A stretch of DNA of 64,000 bases from the NCBI RefSeq assembly GCF_003347205.1, contig NZ_QQBJ01000029.1, forward strand, positions 1 to 64,000, given 5' to 3'. Below are positions 28,655 to 37,762 of this stretch, in pieces. The notes below the pieces were generated by a model that saw nothing but the letters and a program-made list of their open reading frames with translations, was not told where the DNA came from and ran no database searches. The stretch is from Mycolicibacterium moriokaense. GTDB lineage: Bacteria; Actinomycetota; Actinomycetes; Mycobacteriales; Mycobacteriaceae. Position 1 is the stretch's first letter. Every line of letters begins with the position of its first letter. Made by a program: the position numbers and the translations under genes.

Positions 28655-29200
28655 ATGGCTGTCAAGATCAAGCTCACCCGGCTTGGCAAGATCCGCAACC
28701 CCCAGTACCGCATCGCCGTCGCCGACGCGCGCACCCGCCGTGACGGCCGCTCCATCGAGGTCATCGGGCGCTATCACCCGAAGGAAGACCCGAGCCTCAT
28801 CGAGATCGACTCCGAGCGCGCGCAATACTGGCTCGGCGTCGGCGCCCAGCCGACCGAACCGGTGCTGGCCCTGCTGAAGATCACCGGCGACTGGCAGAAG
28901 TTCAAGGGTCTGCCCGGAGCGGAGGGCACGCTGAAGGTCAAGGAGCCCAAGCCCAGCAAGCTGGATCTGTTCAACGCCGCGCTGGCCGATGCCGATGGCG
29001 GCCCGAGCACCGAGGCCACCACGGCCAAGAAGAAGAAGGCACCAGCGAAGAAGGCCGCCAAGGCTGACACGGACACCGCCGAGGCCCCCGAGGCCCCCGA
29101 GGCCCCCGAGGCCGCGCCGGTCAAGGATCAGTCCGAGCCGGCCGCAGAGGGCGCCGACGCCGCAGCCGACGCTCCCGCCGAGCAGGCCGACGGCTCGTGA
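28655..29200 (+). CDS. rpsP: 30S ribosomal protein S16
   Basis: A 181-residue S16. The first ~85 residues ([19 protein letters not shown] ... [16 protein letters not shown]) are the universal ribosomal part. The rest is a mycobacterial-type tail rich in Lys, Ala, Pro and acidic residues, with [12 protein letters not shown] followed by an Glu-Ala-Pro triplet repeat encoded by a 9-bp tandem repeat (29081-29107). ATG 28655 is preceded by AGGAGAG. It heads a tight operon: khpA starts in its stop codon, followed by rimM (7-base gap) and trmD (3-base gap). Confidence 0.96.
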   Translation: MAVKIKLTRLGKIRNPQYRIAVADARTRRDGRSIEVIGRYHPKEDPSLIEIDSERAQYWLGVGAQPTEPVLALLKITGDWQKFKGLPGAEGTLKVKEPKPSKLDLFNAALADADGGPSTEATTAKKKKAPAKKAAKADTDTAEAPEAPEAPEAAPVKDQSEPAAEGADAAADAPAEQADGS

Positions 29201-29439
29201 GCTCGGTCGTGGTCGACGCCGTCGAGCACCTCGTCCGCGGCATCGTGGACAACCCCGACGATGTCCGGGTCGACATGGTGACCTCGCGCCGCGGTCGCAC
29301 CGTCGAGGTGCATGTACACCCAGAAGACCTCGGCAAGGTCATCGGCCGTGGCGGCCGGACCGCGACCGCGCTGCGCACGCTGGTCGCGGGCATCGGCGGC
29401 CGCGGCATCCGCGTCGACGTGGTGGACACCGACCAGTAG
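29197..29439 (+). CDS. khpA: KH-domain RNA-binding protein KhpA
   Basis: An 80-residue single KH domain with the nucleic-acid-binding GxxG loop as IGRGGRTA near residues 49-56. KhpA proteins dimerise, often with KhpB, and affect RNA stability and cell envelope synthesis. GTG 29197 overlaps the rpsP stop (GTGA). Its place between rpsP and rimM is conserved in actinobacteria and Gram-positives, consistent with a role near ribosome assembly. It is the equivalent of Rv2908c. Confidence 0.94.
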   Translation: MSSVVVDAVEHLVRGIVDNPDDVRVDMVTSRRGRTVEVHVHPEDLGKVIGRGGRTATALRTLVAGIGGRGIRVDVVDTDQ

Positions 29440-29446
29440 CGTCGGC

Positions 29447-29965
29447 ATGGACCTGGTAGTCGGGCGGGTCGTCAAGGCGCACGGCATCACCGGCGAGGTG
29501 GTGGTGGAGGTCCGCACCGACGACCCCGAGGCGCGGTTCGCCCCCGGCGCCGAATTGCGGGCCCGCCCCAAGAGCGGGCCGGAGCACACCGTGGTCGTCG
29601 AGTCGGCGCGCGAGCACAGCGGGCGCCTGCTGGTGCGGCTGGCGGGCGTCACCGACCGAAGCGCCGCGGAAACGTTGCGCGGCAACCTCTTTCTGGTCGA
29701 CACCGATGAGCTCCCGCCGATCGACGATCCCGACGAGTTCTACGATCACCAACTCGAGGGTCTGCGGGTGGTGACCACGGACGGCCGCCTGGTCGGCAAC
29801 GTCAACGAAGTCCTGCACACCGCGGCGGGCGAGCTGTTGTCGGTCACCTCGGAGACCGGCGCCGAGGTGCTGGTGCCGTTCGTCAGCGCGATCGTCACCG
29901 ATGTCTCCATGTCGAGCCGGACCATCGAGATCGACCCGCCCGACGGCCTGCTGGAGCTGGGCTGA
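29447..29965 (+). CDS. rimM: Ribosome maturation factor RimM
   Basis: A 172-residue 16S processing factor that binds S19 and helps mature the 30S head. The N-terminal RimM domain starts [22 protein letters not shown], here read as [15 protein letters not shown]; the C-terminal PRC-barrel begins about residue 98 ([14 protein letters not shown]). ATG 29447 is the first Met in the conserved frame; an open frame back to 29312 is a shadow of khpA. It is three bases from trmD, in the standard rpsP-rimM-trmD-rplS gene set. Confidence 0.95.
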   Translation: MDLVVGRVVKAHGITGEVVVEVRTDDPEARFAPGAELRARPKSGPEHTVVVESAREHSGRLLVRLAGVTDRSAAETLRGNLFLVDTDELPPIDDPDEFYDHQLEGLRVVTTDGRLVGNVNEVLHTAAGELLSVTSETGAEVLVPFVSAIVTDVSMSSRTIEIDPPDGLLELG

Positions 29966-29968
29966 CCG

Positions 29969-30649
29969 ATGCGGATCGACGTGCTGACGATCTTTCCCGA
30001 CTACCTCGACCCGCTGCGGCAGTCGTTGCCCGGCAAGGCGATCGGGGCGGGCATCGTGGATCTGCGCGTGCACGACCTGCGCCGGTGGACACACGACGTG
30101 CACCGCTCGGTCGACGACTCGCCGTACGGCGGGGGCCCGGGGATGGTGATGAAAGCGCCCGTGTGGGGCGAGGCGCTCGACGAGACCTGTTCACCGGAGA
30201 CACTTCTCGTGGTCCCGTCGCCGGCCGGGCGGTTGTTCAGGCAGGCGACGGCGCAGCGCTGGGCCGGCGAGGAGCATCTGGTGTTCGCCTGCGGCCGCTA
30301 CGAGGGCATCGATCAGCGCGTGATGGTCGATGCCGGCACGCGCATGCGCGTCGAAGAGGTCTCGATCGGAGACTACGTGCTGCCGGGCGGCGAGTCGGCG
30401 GCCCTGGTGATGATCGAGGCCGTTGTTCGGCTGCTGCCCGATGTGTTGGGCAATCCCGAGTCGCATCAACAGGATTCGCACTCCGAGGGGCTGCTCGAGG
30501 GGCCGAGCTACACCCGGCCGCCGAGTTGGCGCGGGTTGGACGTGCCGGAGGTGCTGCTGTCAGGCGACCACGCCAAGGTGGCGGCCTGGCGACGGGACCA
30601 GGCGATGGAGCGGACGCGCCGGCGCCGCCCCGATCTGCTCGGCGACTAG
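29969..30649 (+). CDS. trmD: tRNA (guanine-37-N1)-methyltransferase
   Basis: A 226-residue SPOUT methyltransferase making m1G37 in tRNAs to prevent frameshifting. Typical segments are [12 protein letters not shown] at the start, [25 protein letters not shown] and the SAM knot [20 protein letters not shown]. The C-terminal helix ends [16 protein letters not shown]. It ends convergently with the lipoprotein gene at 30646-31557, overlapping by four bases, so in this genome trmD and rplS are separated by two minus-strand genes. Confidence 0.97.
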   Translation: MRIDVLTIFPDYLDPLRQSLPGKAIGAGIVDLRVHDLRRWTHDVHRSVDDSPYGGGPGMVMKAPVWGEALDETCSPETLLVVPSPAGRLFRQATAQRWAGEEHLVFACGRYEGIDQRVMVDAGTRMRVEEVSIGDYVLPGGESAALVMIEAVVRLLPDVLGNPESHQQDSHSEGLLEGPSYTRPPSWRGLDVPEVLLSGDHAKVAAWRRDQAMERTRRRRPDLLGD

Positions 30650-31557
30650 ATCTTCCCGCCGGGAAACATCGTCTTGACGACCTGGGTCATCCTGTCGCGC
30701 GCCGCCGCGGCGCCGGTCGGATCCAGCGATCCCATCGCCAGCACGTAGCGGCGCTCGGATCCGATCACCCCGGTGGTGACGTGCAACTGGTTGCCGCCGT
30801 TCCAGCAGCAGAACCAGCCCTGTTTGACCGCGACCGGTTCGGCGTACAGCCCCTCGGGAATCCCGAAACGCTGTGGGTAGCCGTCGATTCCGGTGGGCGT
30901 CGACTGGGCGAGGTCGCTCATGATCAGGTTGGCCTGTTCGGGCGGCAGCCCGCCACTGCCGTTGAGCAGCATGTCGTAGTACCGGACGAGATCGGCTGCG
31001 GTGCTGGTCGTGACGTCCCAGTGCCCGTTCCACGGGGCCGTCGTGGCACCCAAGCCGTACCGCGCCTTGACGCGGGCGATGACGGCGCTGCCTCCGAGGC
31101 GGTCCCAGAAGTTCTGGGCCGCGCCGTCGTCGGAGGACCGCAGCATGCTGTCGAGCGACTTGCGGTCGGCCGGGGAGAGCGTTGTCTCGCCCTTGGACAC
31201 TTTAAGAAGCAGATCGTCGGCGATGAACAGCTTCACCACCGAGGCGATCGGGAACGACGAGCCGTCCCCGCCCGAGACGGTCTGGCCGGTGTTGCGGTCG
31301 AGCACGACCACCGAGATGTCAGCGCCGTCCTCGGCGGCATCGCCGATGGCCTGGCGGGTGCGCGCGTCGAGGCCGTCGAAGGCCGAGGTCGGCTGTTCCG
31401 GGGGTGCTTCGGGCAGCGGGACCGAGTTGTTCAGCGGCGCCACCGTGCTCACCCGTGGCGTCTCCGACTCCGCAGCCGGGGCGCTACAACTCGCTACGAG
31501 CAACGCCACGAACGCGATGGTTGTGGTCGCGACTAGACCCGACGGACGCCGTCGCAT
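30646..31557 (-). CDS. LppW-like lipoprotein of the beta-lactamase/PBP fold (paralogue 1)
   Basis: A 303-residue predicted lipoprotein: signal peptide with lipobox LVASC (Cys24). The mature part has the serine beta-lactamase/penicillin-recognising fold with Ser106-Val-Val-Lys109 as the SxxK motif, SDD (142-144) where class A enzymes have SDN, and KQGW (245-248) in place of KTG. The altered second and third motifs make a true beta-lactamase unlikely; family function is unknown. Cys250-Cys251 follow the KQGW motif. A clear AAGGAGG precedes ATG 31557. It is a tandem paralogue of the LppW orthologue at 31651-32574, lying downstream of it on the same strand. Confidence 0.88.
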   Translation of the reverse strand: MRRRPSGLVATTTIAFVALLVASCSAPAAESETPRVSTVAPLNNSVPLPEAPPEQPTSAFDGLDARTRQAIGDAAEDGADISVVVLDRNTGQTVSGGDGSSFPIASVVKLFIADDLLLKVSKGETTLSPADRKSLDSMLRSSDDGAAQNFWDRLGGSAVIARVKARYGLGATTAPWNGHWDVTTSTAADLVRYYDMLLNGSGGLPPEQANLIMSDLAQSTPTGIDGYPQRFGIPEGLYAEPVAVKQGWFCCWNGGNQLHVTTGVIGSERRYVLAMGSLDPTGAAAARDRMTQVVKTMFPGGKI

Positions 31558-31650
31558 AGCCCTCCTTCGAGAAAACAGAGAACAGAGCCTGGGGTGCCGG
31601 GCTATCGCCGCACTGCGCCCACCGGCCGCATCAGCCTAGTACGCGCCGGG

Positions 31651-32574
31651 CTAGATCCGCCCGCCAGGGAACATCGTCTTGACGGCCTCGGTGATGGTCG
31701 CCCTTGCCGTGTCCGCGCTCGCCGGCTGGTCCGACGCGATCGCCATGACGTAACGGTGGTCGGCGCCGATGATGCCGGTGGACAGATGCATCCAGTCGCT
31801 GCCGATGCAGCACATCCAGCCCTGTTTGACCGCCACCGGCTCGGCGTAGAGGCCCTCGGGGATGCCGAACCGCTGCGGGTACACGCCGCCCGGCATCATC
31901 CCGTCGATCCCGGTCGGAGACGATTGCGCGAGGTTGTCGACGATCATGTCGGCCTTGTCCAGCGGCAGCCCACCCGCACCGGACAGCATCATGTCGTAGT
32001 AGCGCACCAGGTCGGCGGCCGTGCTGATGGTGTTGAACCAGCGGCCGTTGCCCGGTGGCCGGGTGCCGCTGAGGCCGTATCGGGCCGCGACCCTGGTGAC
32101 GATCGCGCTGCCGCCGTTGCGGTCCCAGAACACCTGCGCCGCGCTGTCGTCGGAGGAGCGCAGCATCGACTCGAACATCTCCTCGTCGTCCGGCGACAGC
32201 GGCGGCCCGCGCAGCAGCATGTCGTCGGCGATGAACAGCTTCACCACCGAGGCGATGGCGATGCCCCTGCTGTTGCCGTTGGTCACCCGCTGCCCCGTCG
32301 AGCGGTCCAGCACGACCGTGGTGATGTCGGCGCCCTTGGCGGCCGCGTCGGCGGTGGCCTGCATGGTGCGGCTCTGCAGGCCGTTGAACGACGCGGCGGG
32401 CGCCTCCGGCGGGGCTTCGGGCAGCGGGGCCATCGGGCCCTGGGGGGCGACGACGGTCAACTGCGGCGCCGCGGGGTTCACCGGCGGCGGCGTACCGTAC
32501 ACGCGGGCCTCACACCCGGTCAGGGCGAGCACCACCGCGCTCACCGCGACCAGCCGGGACGGCGGCCGACGCAT
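31651..32574 (-). CDS. lppW: Lipoprotein LppW (beta-lactamase/PBP fold)
   Basis: A 307-residue lipoprotein with lipobox LTGC (Cys21) and the same fold as its neighbour: Ser109-Val-Val-Lys112, SSDD, and KQGWMCC. It matches Rv2905 (LppW) best, for example in [18 protein letters not shown] (shortened) and the end TMFPGGRI. ATG 32574 follows GGAGGAGAC; the frame is open to 33111 but that part is a shadow of rplS. Exposed at the outer face of the membrane, it may bind peptidoglycan-like ligands. It is divergent from rplS, with about 290 bases between the starts. Confidence 0.9.
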   Translation of the reverse strand: MRRPPSRLVAVSAVVLALTGCEARVYGTPPPVNPAAPQLTVVAPQGPMAPLPEAPPEAPAASFNGLQSRTMQATADAAAKGADITTVVLDRSTGQRVTNGNSRGIAIASVVKLFIADDMLLRGPPLSPDDEEMFESMLRSSDDSAAQVFWDRNGGSAIVTRVAARYGLSGTRPPGNGRWFNTISTAADLVRYYDMMLSGAGGLPLDKADMIVDNLAQSSPTGIDGMMPGGVYPQRFGIPEGLYAEPVAVKQGWMCCIGSDWMHLSTGIIGADHRYVMAIASDQPASADTARATITEAVKTMFPGGRI

Positions 32575-32706
32575 ACGTCTCCTCCAGAGATTCACAGGGG
32601 AACGGGCGCGCTGCTGACCGCCGCCCGCCCGTACAGGTGAGCCTAGCCTGTCGGCGGTGGTGGCGCGGCCCTGATGTTGGCTCGCGATTTCACTGCATGC
32701 GCCCCC

Positions 32707-32758
32707 GTCTGGCACAATTGACCAGTTGTCTGAGCCAGACGTCGGGGCAGCGGCCCCG
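32707..32758 (+). promoter_or_regulatory. rplS promoter/leader with inverted repeats
   Basis: GTCTGGC (32707-32713) and GCCAGAC (32734-32740) form an inverted repeat flanking the probable -10 CACAAT (32713-32718). At the predicted start site is the compact palindrome GTCTG-AGC-CAGAC (32728-32740), related to the element before rpsP. Directly after it, CGGGGC-AGCG-GCCCCG (32743-32758) is a perfect six-pair hairpin at the 5' end of the transcript. The rplS leader is about 130 bases. The rest of the 32575-32865 gap must also hold the lppW promoter; nothing further stands out. Confidence 0.5.
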
Positions 32759-32865
32759 TCCGTCGCGATTGCACAAGACACGCCCGAACCCATCGGAGCG
32801 GCCCGCACGCTTCTGCGTAACCACCGCGGAACCCGCCGCATCCGCGAACACAGCAAGGAAGAACG

Positions 32866-33207
32866 ATGAACACGCTGGACTTCGTCGACCAGTCGTCGTT
32901 GCGCGACGACATTCCGGACTTCAGCGCCGGGGACACCGTCAACGTGCACGTCAAGGTCATCGAGGGCGCCAAGGAGCGCATCCAGGTCTTCAAGGGCGTC
33001 GTCATCCGGCGTCAGGGCGGCGGGGTCCGCGAGACCTTCACCGTCCGCAAGGAGAGCTACGGCGTCGGCGTGGAGCGCACCTTCCCGGTGCACTCGCCCA
33101 ACATCGACCACATCGACGTCGTCACCCGTGGTGACGTGCGTCGCGCCAAGCTGTACTACCTGCGCGAACTCCGCGGCAAGAAGGCGAAGATCAAGGAAAA
33201 GCGCTGA
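32866..33207 (+). CDS. rplS: 50S ribosomal protein L19
   Basis: A 113-residue L19, located at the interface of the ribosomal subunits. Conserved blocks are [41 protein letters not shown] and the basic end [21 protein letters not shown] 32866 follows AAGGAAGAACG. It is transcribed alone or with lepB, which starts 76 bases later, from the promoter at 32707-32758 that shares elements with the rpsP promoter. Confidence 0.97.
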   Translation: MNTLDFVDQSSLRDDIPDFSAGDTVNVHVKVIEGAKERIQVFKGVVIRRQGGGVRETFTVRKESYGVGVERTFPVHSPNIDHIDVVTRGDVRRAKLYYLRELRGKKAKIKEKR

Positions 33208-33283
33208 AGTCGCGGGTGACTCGGTGCGGTCGCGGTGATGCGGCTGCCAGGGTTCGCCAATTCGCCGTGGCTACGCTGATCAG

Positions 33284-34132
33284 GTGAGCGGAACCACGGA
33301 CTCCCCAGAACCCTCATCCGGACGCACGCTCGACGACGACGCGGAGGCGACCGACGAGCAGGCCGAGCAGGCCGAGGAGGCCGCCGACAAGTCCAAGCGC
33401 CGACGCGGGGCGCTGCGCGAGGCAGTCATCCTGGTGGTGATCGCGGTCGGTCTGTACTACCTGATGCTGACGTTCATCGCCCGGCCGTACCTCATCCCGA
33501 GTGAGTCGATGGAGCCCACTCTGCACGGCTGCGCCGGCTGCGTGGGCGACCGCATCATGGTCGACAAGCTGACCTACCGGTTCACCGACCCCAGGCCCGG
33601 CGACGTCGTCGTGTTCAAGGGCCCGCCGAACTGGAATGCCGGCTACAAGTCCATCCGCTCCGACAACACCGCGGTGCGCTGGGTGCAGAACGCCCTTTCG
33701 TTCGTCGGATTCGTCCCGCCGGATGAGAACGACCTGGTCAAGCGGGTGATCGCGACCGGAGGCCAAACCGTCGAGTGCAGGCAGAGCACCGGGTTGACCG
33801 TCGACGGAAAGCCCTTGCACGAGCCCTACCTGGACCTTCAGACAATGGATGTGCCCGACCCGAGCAAATACCGGTGTTTCGGCTTCGAGTTCGGGCCGGT
33901 GAAGGTGCCCGACGGCCGGGTGTGGGTGATGGGGGACAACCGCACCCATTCGGCCGACTCGCGGGTGCACTGCGCCGACAACCCGGCCGATTTCCAGAGC
34001 GGAATCAAGTGCACCGGCGATCCGAACGCCGGTACTGTTCCGCTGTCCGATGTGATCGGAAAGGCCCGCTTCATCGCCTGGCCGCCGGGACGATGGGGTG
34101 GCGTCAACTCGACGGATCCTCAGACGCAGTAG
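33284..34132 (+). CDS. lepB: Signal peptidase I
   Basis: A 282-residue membrane protease that removes Sec and Tat signal peptides. An acidic cytosolic N-terminus (about 1-40) precedes a membrane helix at about 46-66. The catalytic Ser75 is in PSESMEPTL and the general base Lys153 in [11 protein letters not shown]; box E reads [13 protein letters not shown]. The insert with Cys83 and Cys86 ([10 protein letters not shown]) is typical of mycobacterial LepB. GTG 33284 is the start. It sits beside rplS and rnhB as in most actinobacteria. Confidence 0.95.
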   Translation: MSGTTDSPEPSSGRTLDDDAEATDEQAEQAEEAADKSKRRRGALREAVILVVIAVGLYYLMLTFIARPYLIPSESMEPTLHGCAGCVGDRIMVDKLTYRFTDPRPGDVVVFKGPPNWNAGYKSIRSDNTAVRWVQNALSFVGFVPPDENDLVKRVIATGGQTVECRQSTGLTVDGKPLHEPYLDLQTMDVPDPSKYRCFGFEFGPVKVPDGRVWVMGDNRTHSADSRVHCADNPADFQSGIKCTGDPNAGTVPLSDVIGKARFIAWPPGRWGGVNSTDPQTQ

Positions 34133-34145
34133 GAGGGGTTCAGGC

Positions 34146-34868
34146 TTGCCCGCGACCTGGCCGCCACGAACGGTCATCCGCAAGTCCTCCGGGCTCCGAA
34201 CGCTGGAGTCGGCGCTGTACCGGTCCGGCCTCGGCCCGGTCGCGGGCGTGGACGAGGTCGGTCGAGGCGCGTGTGCGGGTCCCCTGGTCGTCGCCGCCTG
34301 CGTGCTGGGGCCGAATCGGCTGGAGAGCCTGGCCGCGCTCGACGACTCCAAGAAGCTCAACGAGAAGGAGCGCGAGCGGCTGTTCCCGCTGATCCGCCGC
34401 TATGCCCTGGCCTACCACGTGGTCTTCATCCCGTCCGTCGAAGTCGACCGCCGCGGCGTACATGTGGCCAACATCGAAGGCATGCGCCGGGCTGTCGCCG
34501 GCCTGCCGCTGCGGCCGGGCTACGTCTTGAGCGACGGATTCCGGGTGCCGGGCCTGCCCGCTCCGTCGCTGCCGGTGGTCGGCGGTGATGCGGCGGCGGC
34601 CTGTATCGCGGCGGCCAGCGTGCTGGCCAAGGTGAGTCGCGATCGGCTGATGGTGAAGATGGAGTCCGAGCACCCGGGCTACGGCTTCGCCGACCACAAG
34701 GGCTACAGCACCCCCGCCCACGGCGCGGCGCTGGCCCGGCTCGGACCGTGTAGCCAGCATCGATACTCGTTCATCAATGTTCGTCGAGTGGCCACGCCCA
34801 CCGGTACCAGGGTGGTCACCGAACTTGTGCGCGACTGCGAACCGGAGCAGCAGGGCGAAGTGGGGTAG
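34146..34868 (+). CDS. rnhB: Ribonuclease HII
   Basis: A 240-residue enzyme that nicks RNA-DNA hybrids and removes misincorporated ribonucleotides. The active-site motif [15 protein letters not shown] gives the Asp-Glu pair, and further acidic residues lie in LDDSKKLNE and LSDGFRV. The start is TTG 34146, with AGGAGGGG at 34131-34138 seven bases upstream; this restores the usual N-terminus ending [10 protein letters not shown]. The lepB stop codon lies within the ribosome site, so the genes are coupled. The last ~20 residues vary between species. Confidence 0.94.
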   Translation: MPATWPPRTVIRKSSGLRTLESALYRSGLGPVAGVDEVGRGACAGPLVVAACVLGPNRLESLAALDDSKKLNEKERERLFPLIRRYALAYHVVFIPSVEVDRRGVHVANIEGMRRAVAGLPLRPGYVLSDGFRVPGLPAPSLPVVGGDAAAACIAAASVLAKVSRDRLMVKMESEHPGYGFADHKGYSTPAHGAALARLGPCSQHRYSFINVRRVATPTGTRVVTELVRDCEPEQQGEVG

Positions 34869-34909
34869 GGGAGAATGGTGGCAGACCAACATGAAGGACA
34901 ACTGATGCG

Positions 34910-35215
34910 ATGAGTGCCGAAGATCTCGAAAAGTACGAAACCGAGATGGAGCTCTCGCTGTACCGCGAATACAAGGACATCGTCGGGCAGTTCAGCTACG
35001 TGGTGGAAACCGAGCGGCGGTTCTATCTGGCGAACAGCGTCGAGCTGGTGCCCCGCAACGCCGACGGCGAGGTGTACTTCGAATTGCGGCTGGCCGACGC
35101 CTGGGTGTGGGACATGTACCGGCCTGCACGGTTCGTCAAGCAGGTGCGGGTGATCACCTTCAAGGACGTGAACATCGAGGAAGTCGAGAAGCCCGAGCTG
35201 CGACTTCCCGAGTAG
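34910..35215 (+). CDS. DUF2469 family protein
   Basis: A 101-residue protein confined to actinobacteria and nearly invariant among them, for example AEDLEKYETEMELSLYREYKD (trimmed: DLEKYETEMELSLYREYKD) and AWVWDMYRPARFVKQVRV. Acidic overall, no membrane segment. Function unknown; its fixed position after rnhB (Rv2901c equivalent) suggests a housekeeping role. ATG 34910 is the start. It marks the left edge of the conserved block: the next 25 kb is accessory, whereas M. tuberculosis has fdhF-fdhD here. Confidence 0.9.
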   Translation: MSAEDLEKYETEMELSLYREYKDIVGQFSYVVETERRFYLANSVELVPRNADGEVYFELRLADAWVWDMYRPARFVKQVRVITFKDVNIEEVEKPELRLPE

Positions 35216-35218
35216 CCA

Positions 35219-35923
35219 TCAGCCGGCGGGAGCGGGCATGTGCTCGCCGAAGAAGGCGAATACCCGCGACCAGGCGTCCTCCTCGGCGGCGGGGTTGTAG
35301 CCGAACCCCGTGACACGGATCAACGGCTGGGCGGGCAGCTTGTTGGCGAAGCTGTGCCCGGCGCCGGGGTAGCTCTTGATGTCGGCTTCGATGTTCTTCT
35401 CGTCGACGACCTTCTGCAGCTTGGCCGCGGCACCGCGTCCGATCGGGTCGCGATCGCCGAAGCTGGCCACGATCGGGCACGCGCCGTCCAGCGTCTCACG
35501 CAGGTTGCGTGGTAGCGGTGTGCCGTAGAACGGTGCCGAGGCGCCGAACCCTTTGGGGGACATCACCAACGCGAACTGTCCGCCCATGCAGAACCCGGCG
35601 ATGCCGACCGCGCCCGAGGCCTGCGGCAGGCCGAGGAGGTGGTCGCGGGCGGCCAGGATGTCGTCGAGCGCCCGTCCGCGCTGGGTCAGAAGTTCGCGGA
35701 AGACGCGGGTGATGCAGCGGGCCCGGCCGCCGCGGGCGAACATGTTCGGCGTGATGGCGATGTAGCCGGCCGCGGCGATCTTGCGCGAGATCCGCTCGTT
35801 GTCCGGCCCGTAGCCGATCGCGTCGTGCACCACCACGATGCCCGGCCACGGCCCCTGGCCGTCAGGCACGCTGAGTAGGGCGTCGATCGGACCGTCCGGG
35901 GCGTTGATCGTGATCGTCTGCAC
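35219..35923 (-). CDS. Dienelactone hydrolase family protein
   Basis: A 234-residue alpha/beta hydrolase of the dienelactone hydrolase type, where the nucleophile is Cys. Cys112 lies in GFCMGG, with Asp157 or Asp159 (FGDRDP) and His190 (GAGHSF) completing the triad. The family opens lactone rings in chloroaromatic catabolism, but many members hydrolyse other esters. No linked aromatic pathway is visible, so the substrate is open. It converges on DUF2469 with a three-base gap and forms its own unit at the left edge of the accessory block. Confidence 0.87.
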   Translation of the reverse strand: MQTITINAPDGPIDALLSVPDGQGPWPGIVVVHDAIGYGPDNERISRKIAAAGYIAITPNMFARGGRARCITRVFRELLTQRGRALDDILAARDHLLGLPQASGAVGIAGFCMGGQFALVMSPKGFGASAPFYGTPLPRNLRETLDGACPIVASFGDRDPIGRGAAAKLQKVVDEKNIEADIKSYPGAGHSFANKLPAQPLIRVTGFGYNPAAEEDAWSRVFAFFGEHMPAPAG

Positions 35924-36007
35924 CCGATCAATCTAACGGGGCGTCGAGCGTATGGCCGACCCACGGATACCCCGCGAAATCGCTACATAGCCCATACGGT
36001 CGACGCG

Positions 36008-36472
36008 TCACGGCTTCTGCGGGGTCGCCGTCTCCCACCAGTAGGCGATGAACGGCTCCATGTCGCGGCTGACGAGTTCGATGCGCGGGCCCCTCGGCCC
36101 CTTCGCGTAGGCCCAGAGCAGCGTGCCCGAGCCGTCGGGGTTGAACGACTTCACCTCGACGGTCATGCCGTGGGACTCCAGGCCCGCGAGATCGGACTCG
36201 ACGTCGTCGGACCAGTACCCGATGTGATGCACCCCGGAGTCTGCTGGCGTCCACACGGTGCCCGCGATCGTCTCCAGCAACTCCAACCTCGGCTCGGCGC
36301 CCGAGTAGACCATCTTCATCGGGATGGTCACCTCACCGTCGGGGGTGACGGCTTGCTGGTCGACGGCGACGACGTCGGTCCAGGTGTAGCCGGCCACCTC
36401 GGTGAGCCACTGCATCGCCGCCTCGAGGTCGTCGACGACGATGCCGGTGTGGTAGAGGTTTTCGGCCTTCAC
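36008..36472 (-). CDS. VOC (glyoxalase/dioxygenase fold) protein
   Basis: A 154-residue protein of the vicinal oxygen chelate superfamily, close to methylmalonyl-CoA epimerase/glyoxalase I types. Potential metal ligands are His near residue 8 (LYHTGIVV), Glu in RLELLET, His in VHHIGYWSDD and Glu in PRIELVSRD. The reaction is unknown. GTG 36472 overlaps the stop of the metallo-beta-lactamase-fold gene (GTGA), so it is coupled to that enzyme and probably acts on the same substrate. Confidence 0.85.
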   Translation of the reverse strand: MKAENLYHTGIVVDDLEAAMQWLTEVAGYTWTDVVAVDQQAVTPDGEVTIPMKMVYSGAEPRLELLETIAGTVWTPADSGVHHIGYWSDDVESDLAGLESHGMTVEVKSFNPDGSGTLLWAYAKGPRGPRIELVSRDMEPFIAYWWETATPQKP

Positions 36473-37692
36473 TGGTCCTCCTCGACCGTCGTGTTCTTGA
36501 TCTCCTGCTCGAGCCACTGGACCTCGCTGTGGTTCTCGCCACCGCTGGCCGTCAGAAGCTGTTCCAGCGCACGACGTTTCACGGCCAGGGCGTCGGGGTC
36601 GGCCGGCGATTGGGCCAACACCATGTCGGTGAGGTGCAGCGCCTCCAGCGCTCGGCCCGCCGCGACGTGCGCCGCGGCCCGCTCGGTCAGCGCCGTCGTC
36701 CCGCCGACCAGATCGACGATGTCCGGCCACACCGCCGCGGGCGGCACGTCGTAGAGCTCGGTCGTCGACTCGTAGCGGAACCAGCCGACGTGCTCCTCCC
36801 AGATCGCCCGGACGATCCACGGCACCTTGCCGTGCACCTGCGGTAGTCCCAGCTGCGGCGGCAGCGTCACCTCCCGCATCAGGCGCCACAGGTCGGCGCC
36901 TGCGTTCATCCCGTCGATGGTGCGGTCGCGGAGGTAGGCCGTCGCATCGCGCACCCTCGTCATGGTGGCGGTGATCTCGTCGGCGCCCCGGATCGCCTGG
37001 TGACCGTTGATCAGTGTCTCGGGCGCGAGTTCGATCACCCGGTCGACGGAGTGGATGAAGGCGATGGCGCTGCGGATCTTGTCGCCGCGCAGCGTGTACA
37101 GGTTGGGGACGTGGCCGAAAAACGGGCCCATCAAGTTGCCGATGAACACGGTGCGTGGCTCGGGCAGCCACGCCACGAGGGCATCGGTGGTCTCACCGCC
37201 GGGCGTGGAGAGCAGTTCGAAATCCCTGCCGCCGAGCGTGATCGCCATGTTGTCGAGGAACGAGTCGGTGAGCACCGGCTCGGGCGGCAGCGTCGCCGCC
37301 TGACTCTCGACGTCCATGAAGGCGCCCCACAGCGCCATGATCCGTCGGACGTAGAACGGGTGCAGGCGACGCCAGTACTCGCGGACATCGGGATGATCGG
37401 CCTGCGCGACGGTCCGGACGCCGGGTGCGCTGAATTCGCTCCAGCCGCCGACGTGGTCGGGGTGGCCCTGGGTGAAGGTGATAATCCGCAGCGGCCCGCT
37501 GCTGACCTTCGAGAACCGCGATTTGATCTCGGGCGCCTCGAAATCGGTTCCGGTGTTGATCATCACGTCGCCGTCGTCCGTGGTCACCAGGTAGCTGTTG
37601 GCGATGTTGCGGGACATGAACACGCCGTCGCCGAGGTCCACCGCGTCGCGATCGCCCTCGCCGGCTTTGACGAGTTCGTCCAGTGACGGCAT
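36469..37692 (-). CDS. Metallo-beta-lactamase fold protein, alkyl sulfatase-like
   Basis: A 407-residue hydrolase. The N-terminal half is a metallo-beta-lactamase domain and residues ~240-400 resemble the dimerisation region of alkyl sulfatases (SdsA1/BDS1 type); the segment MGPFFGHVPNLYTLRGDK is typical of that group. The metal motif reads Gln75-Gly-His77-Pro-Asp79-His80, so the first His of HxHxDH is Gln. ATG 37692 has GGAGGT five bases upstream; TTG 37722 is less likely. It is coupled to the VOC gene and divergent from a sulfotransferase, suggesting a role in sulfate-ester turnover. Confidence 0.82.
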   Translation of the reverse strand: MPSLDELVKAGEGDRDAVDLGDGVFMSRNIANSYLVTTDDGDVMINTGTDFEAPEIKSRFSKVSSGPLRIITFTQGHPDHVGGWSEFSAPGVRTVAQADHPDVREYWRRLHPFYVRRIMALWGAFMDVESQAATLPPEPVLTDSFLDNMAITLGGRDFELLSTPGGETTDALVAWLPEPRTVFIGNLMGPFFGHVPNLYTLRGDKIRSAIAFIHSVDRVIELAPETLINGHQAIRGADEITATMTRVRDATAYLRDRTIDGMNAGADLWRLMREVTLPPQLGLPQVHGKVPWIVRAIWEEHVGWFRYESTTELYDVPPAAVWPDIVDLVGGTTALTERAAAHVAAGRALEALHLTDMVLAQSPADPDALAVKRRALEQLLTASGGENHSEVQWLEQEIKNTTVEEDQ

Positions 37693-37738
37693 TGCGACCT
37701 CCAGCGATTGATTTCCCGCCAACCTAACATTTGTTCTC

Positions 37739-37752
37739 TACGGCCGTATAGT
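37739..37752. promoter_or_regulatory. Palindrome and candidate -10 between the sulfatase-like and sulfotransferase genes
   Basis: TACGGCCGTA (37739-37748) is a perfect 10-bp palindrome overlapping TATAGT (37747-37752), a good -10 for the sulfotransferase gene starting at 37763. CGGCCG is repeated at 37755-37760. A second small inverted repeat, AACA-TT-TGTT (37726-37735), lies just to the left. The 70-base divergent gap is thus dense in symmetric elements suitable for a repressor. Confidence 0.4.
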
Positions 37753-37762
37753 ATCGGCCGCC

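Noticed and set aside
30646-31557. Class A beta-lactamase resistance gene
   Set aside because: The SDN and KTG motifs are replaced by SDD and KQG, and the lipobox and neighbours identify the LppW family.
36008-37171. Longer start for the VOC protein (387 residues)
   Set aside because: The extra N-terminal part is a shadow of the MBL gene; GTG 36472 gives the complete domain and a normal coupling overlap.
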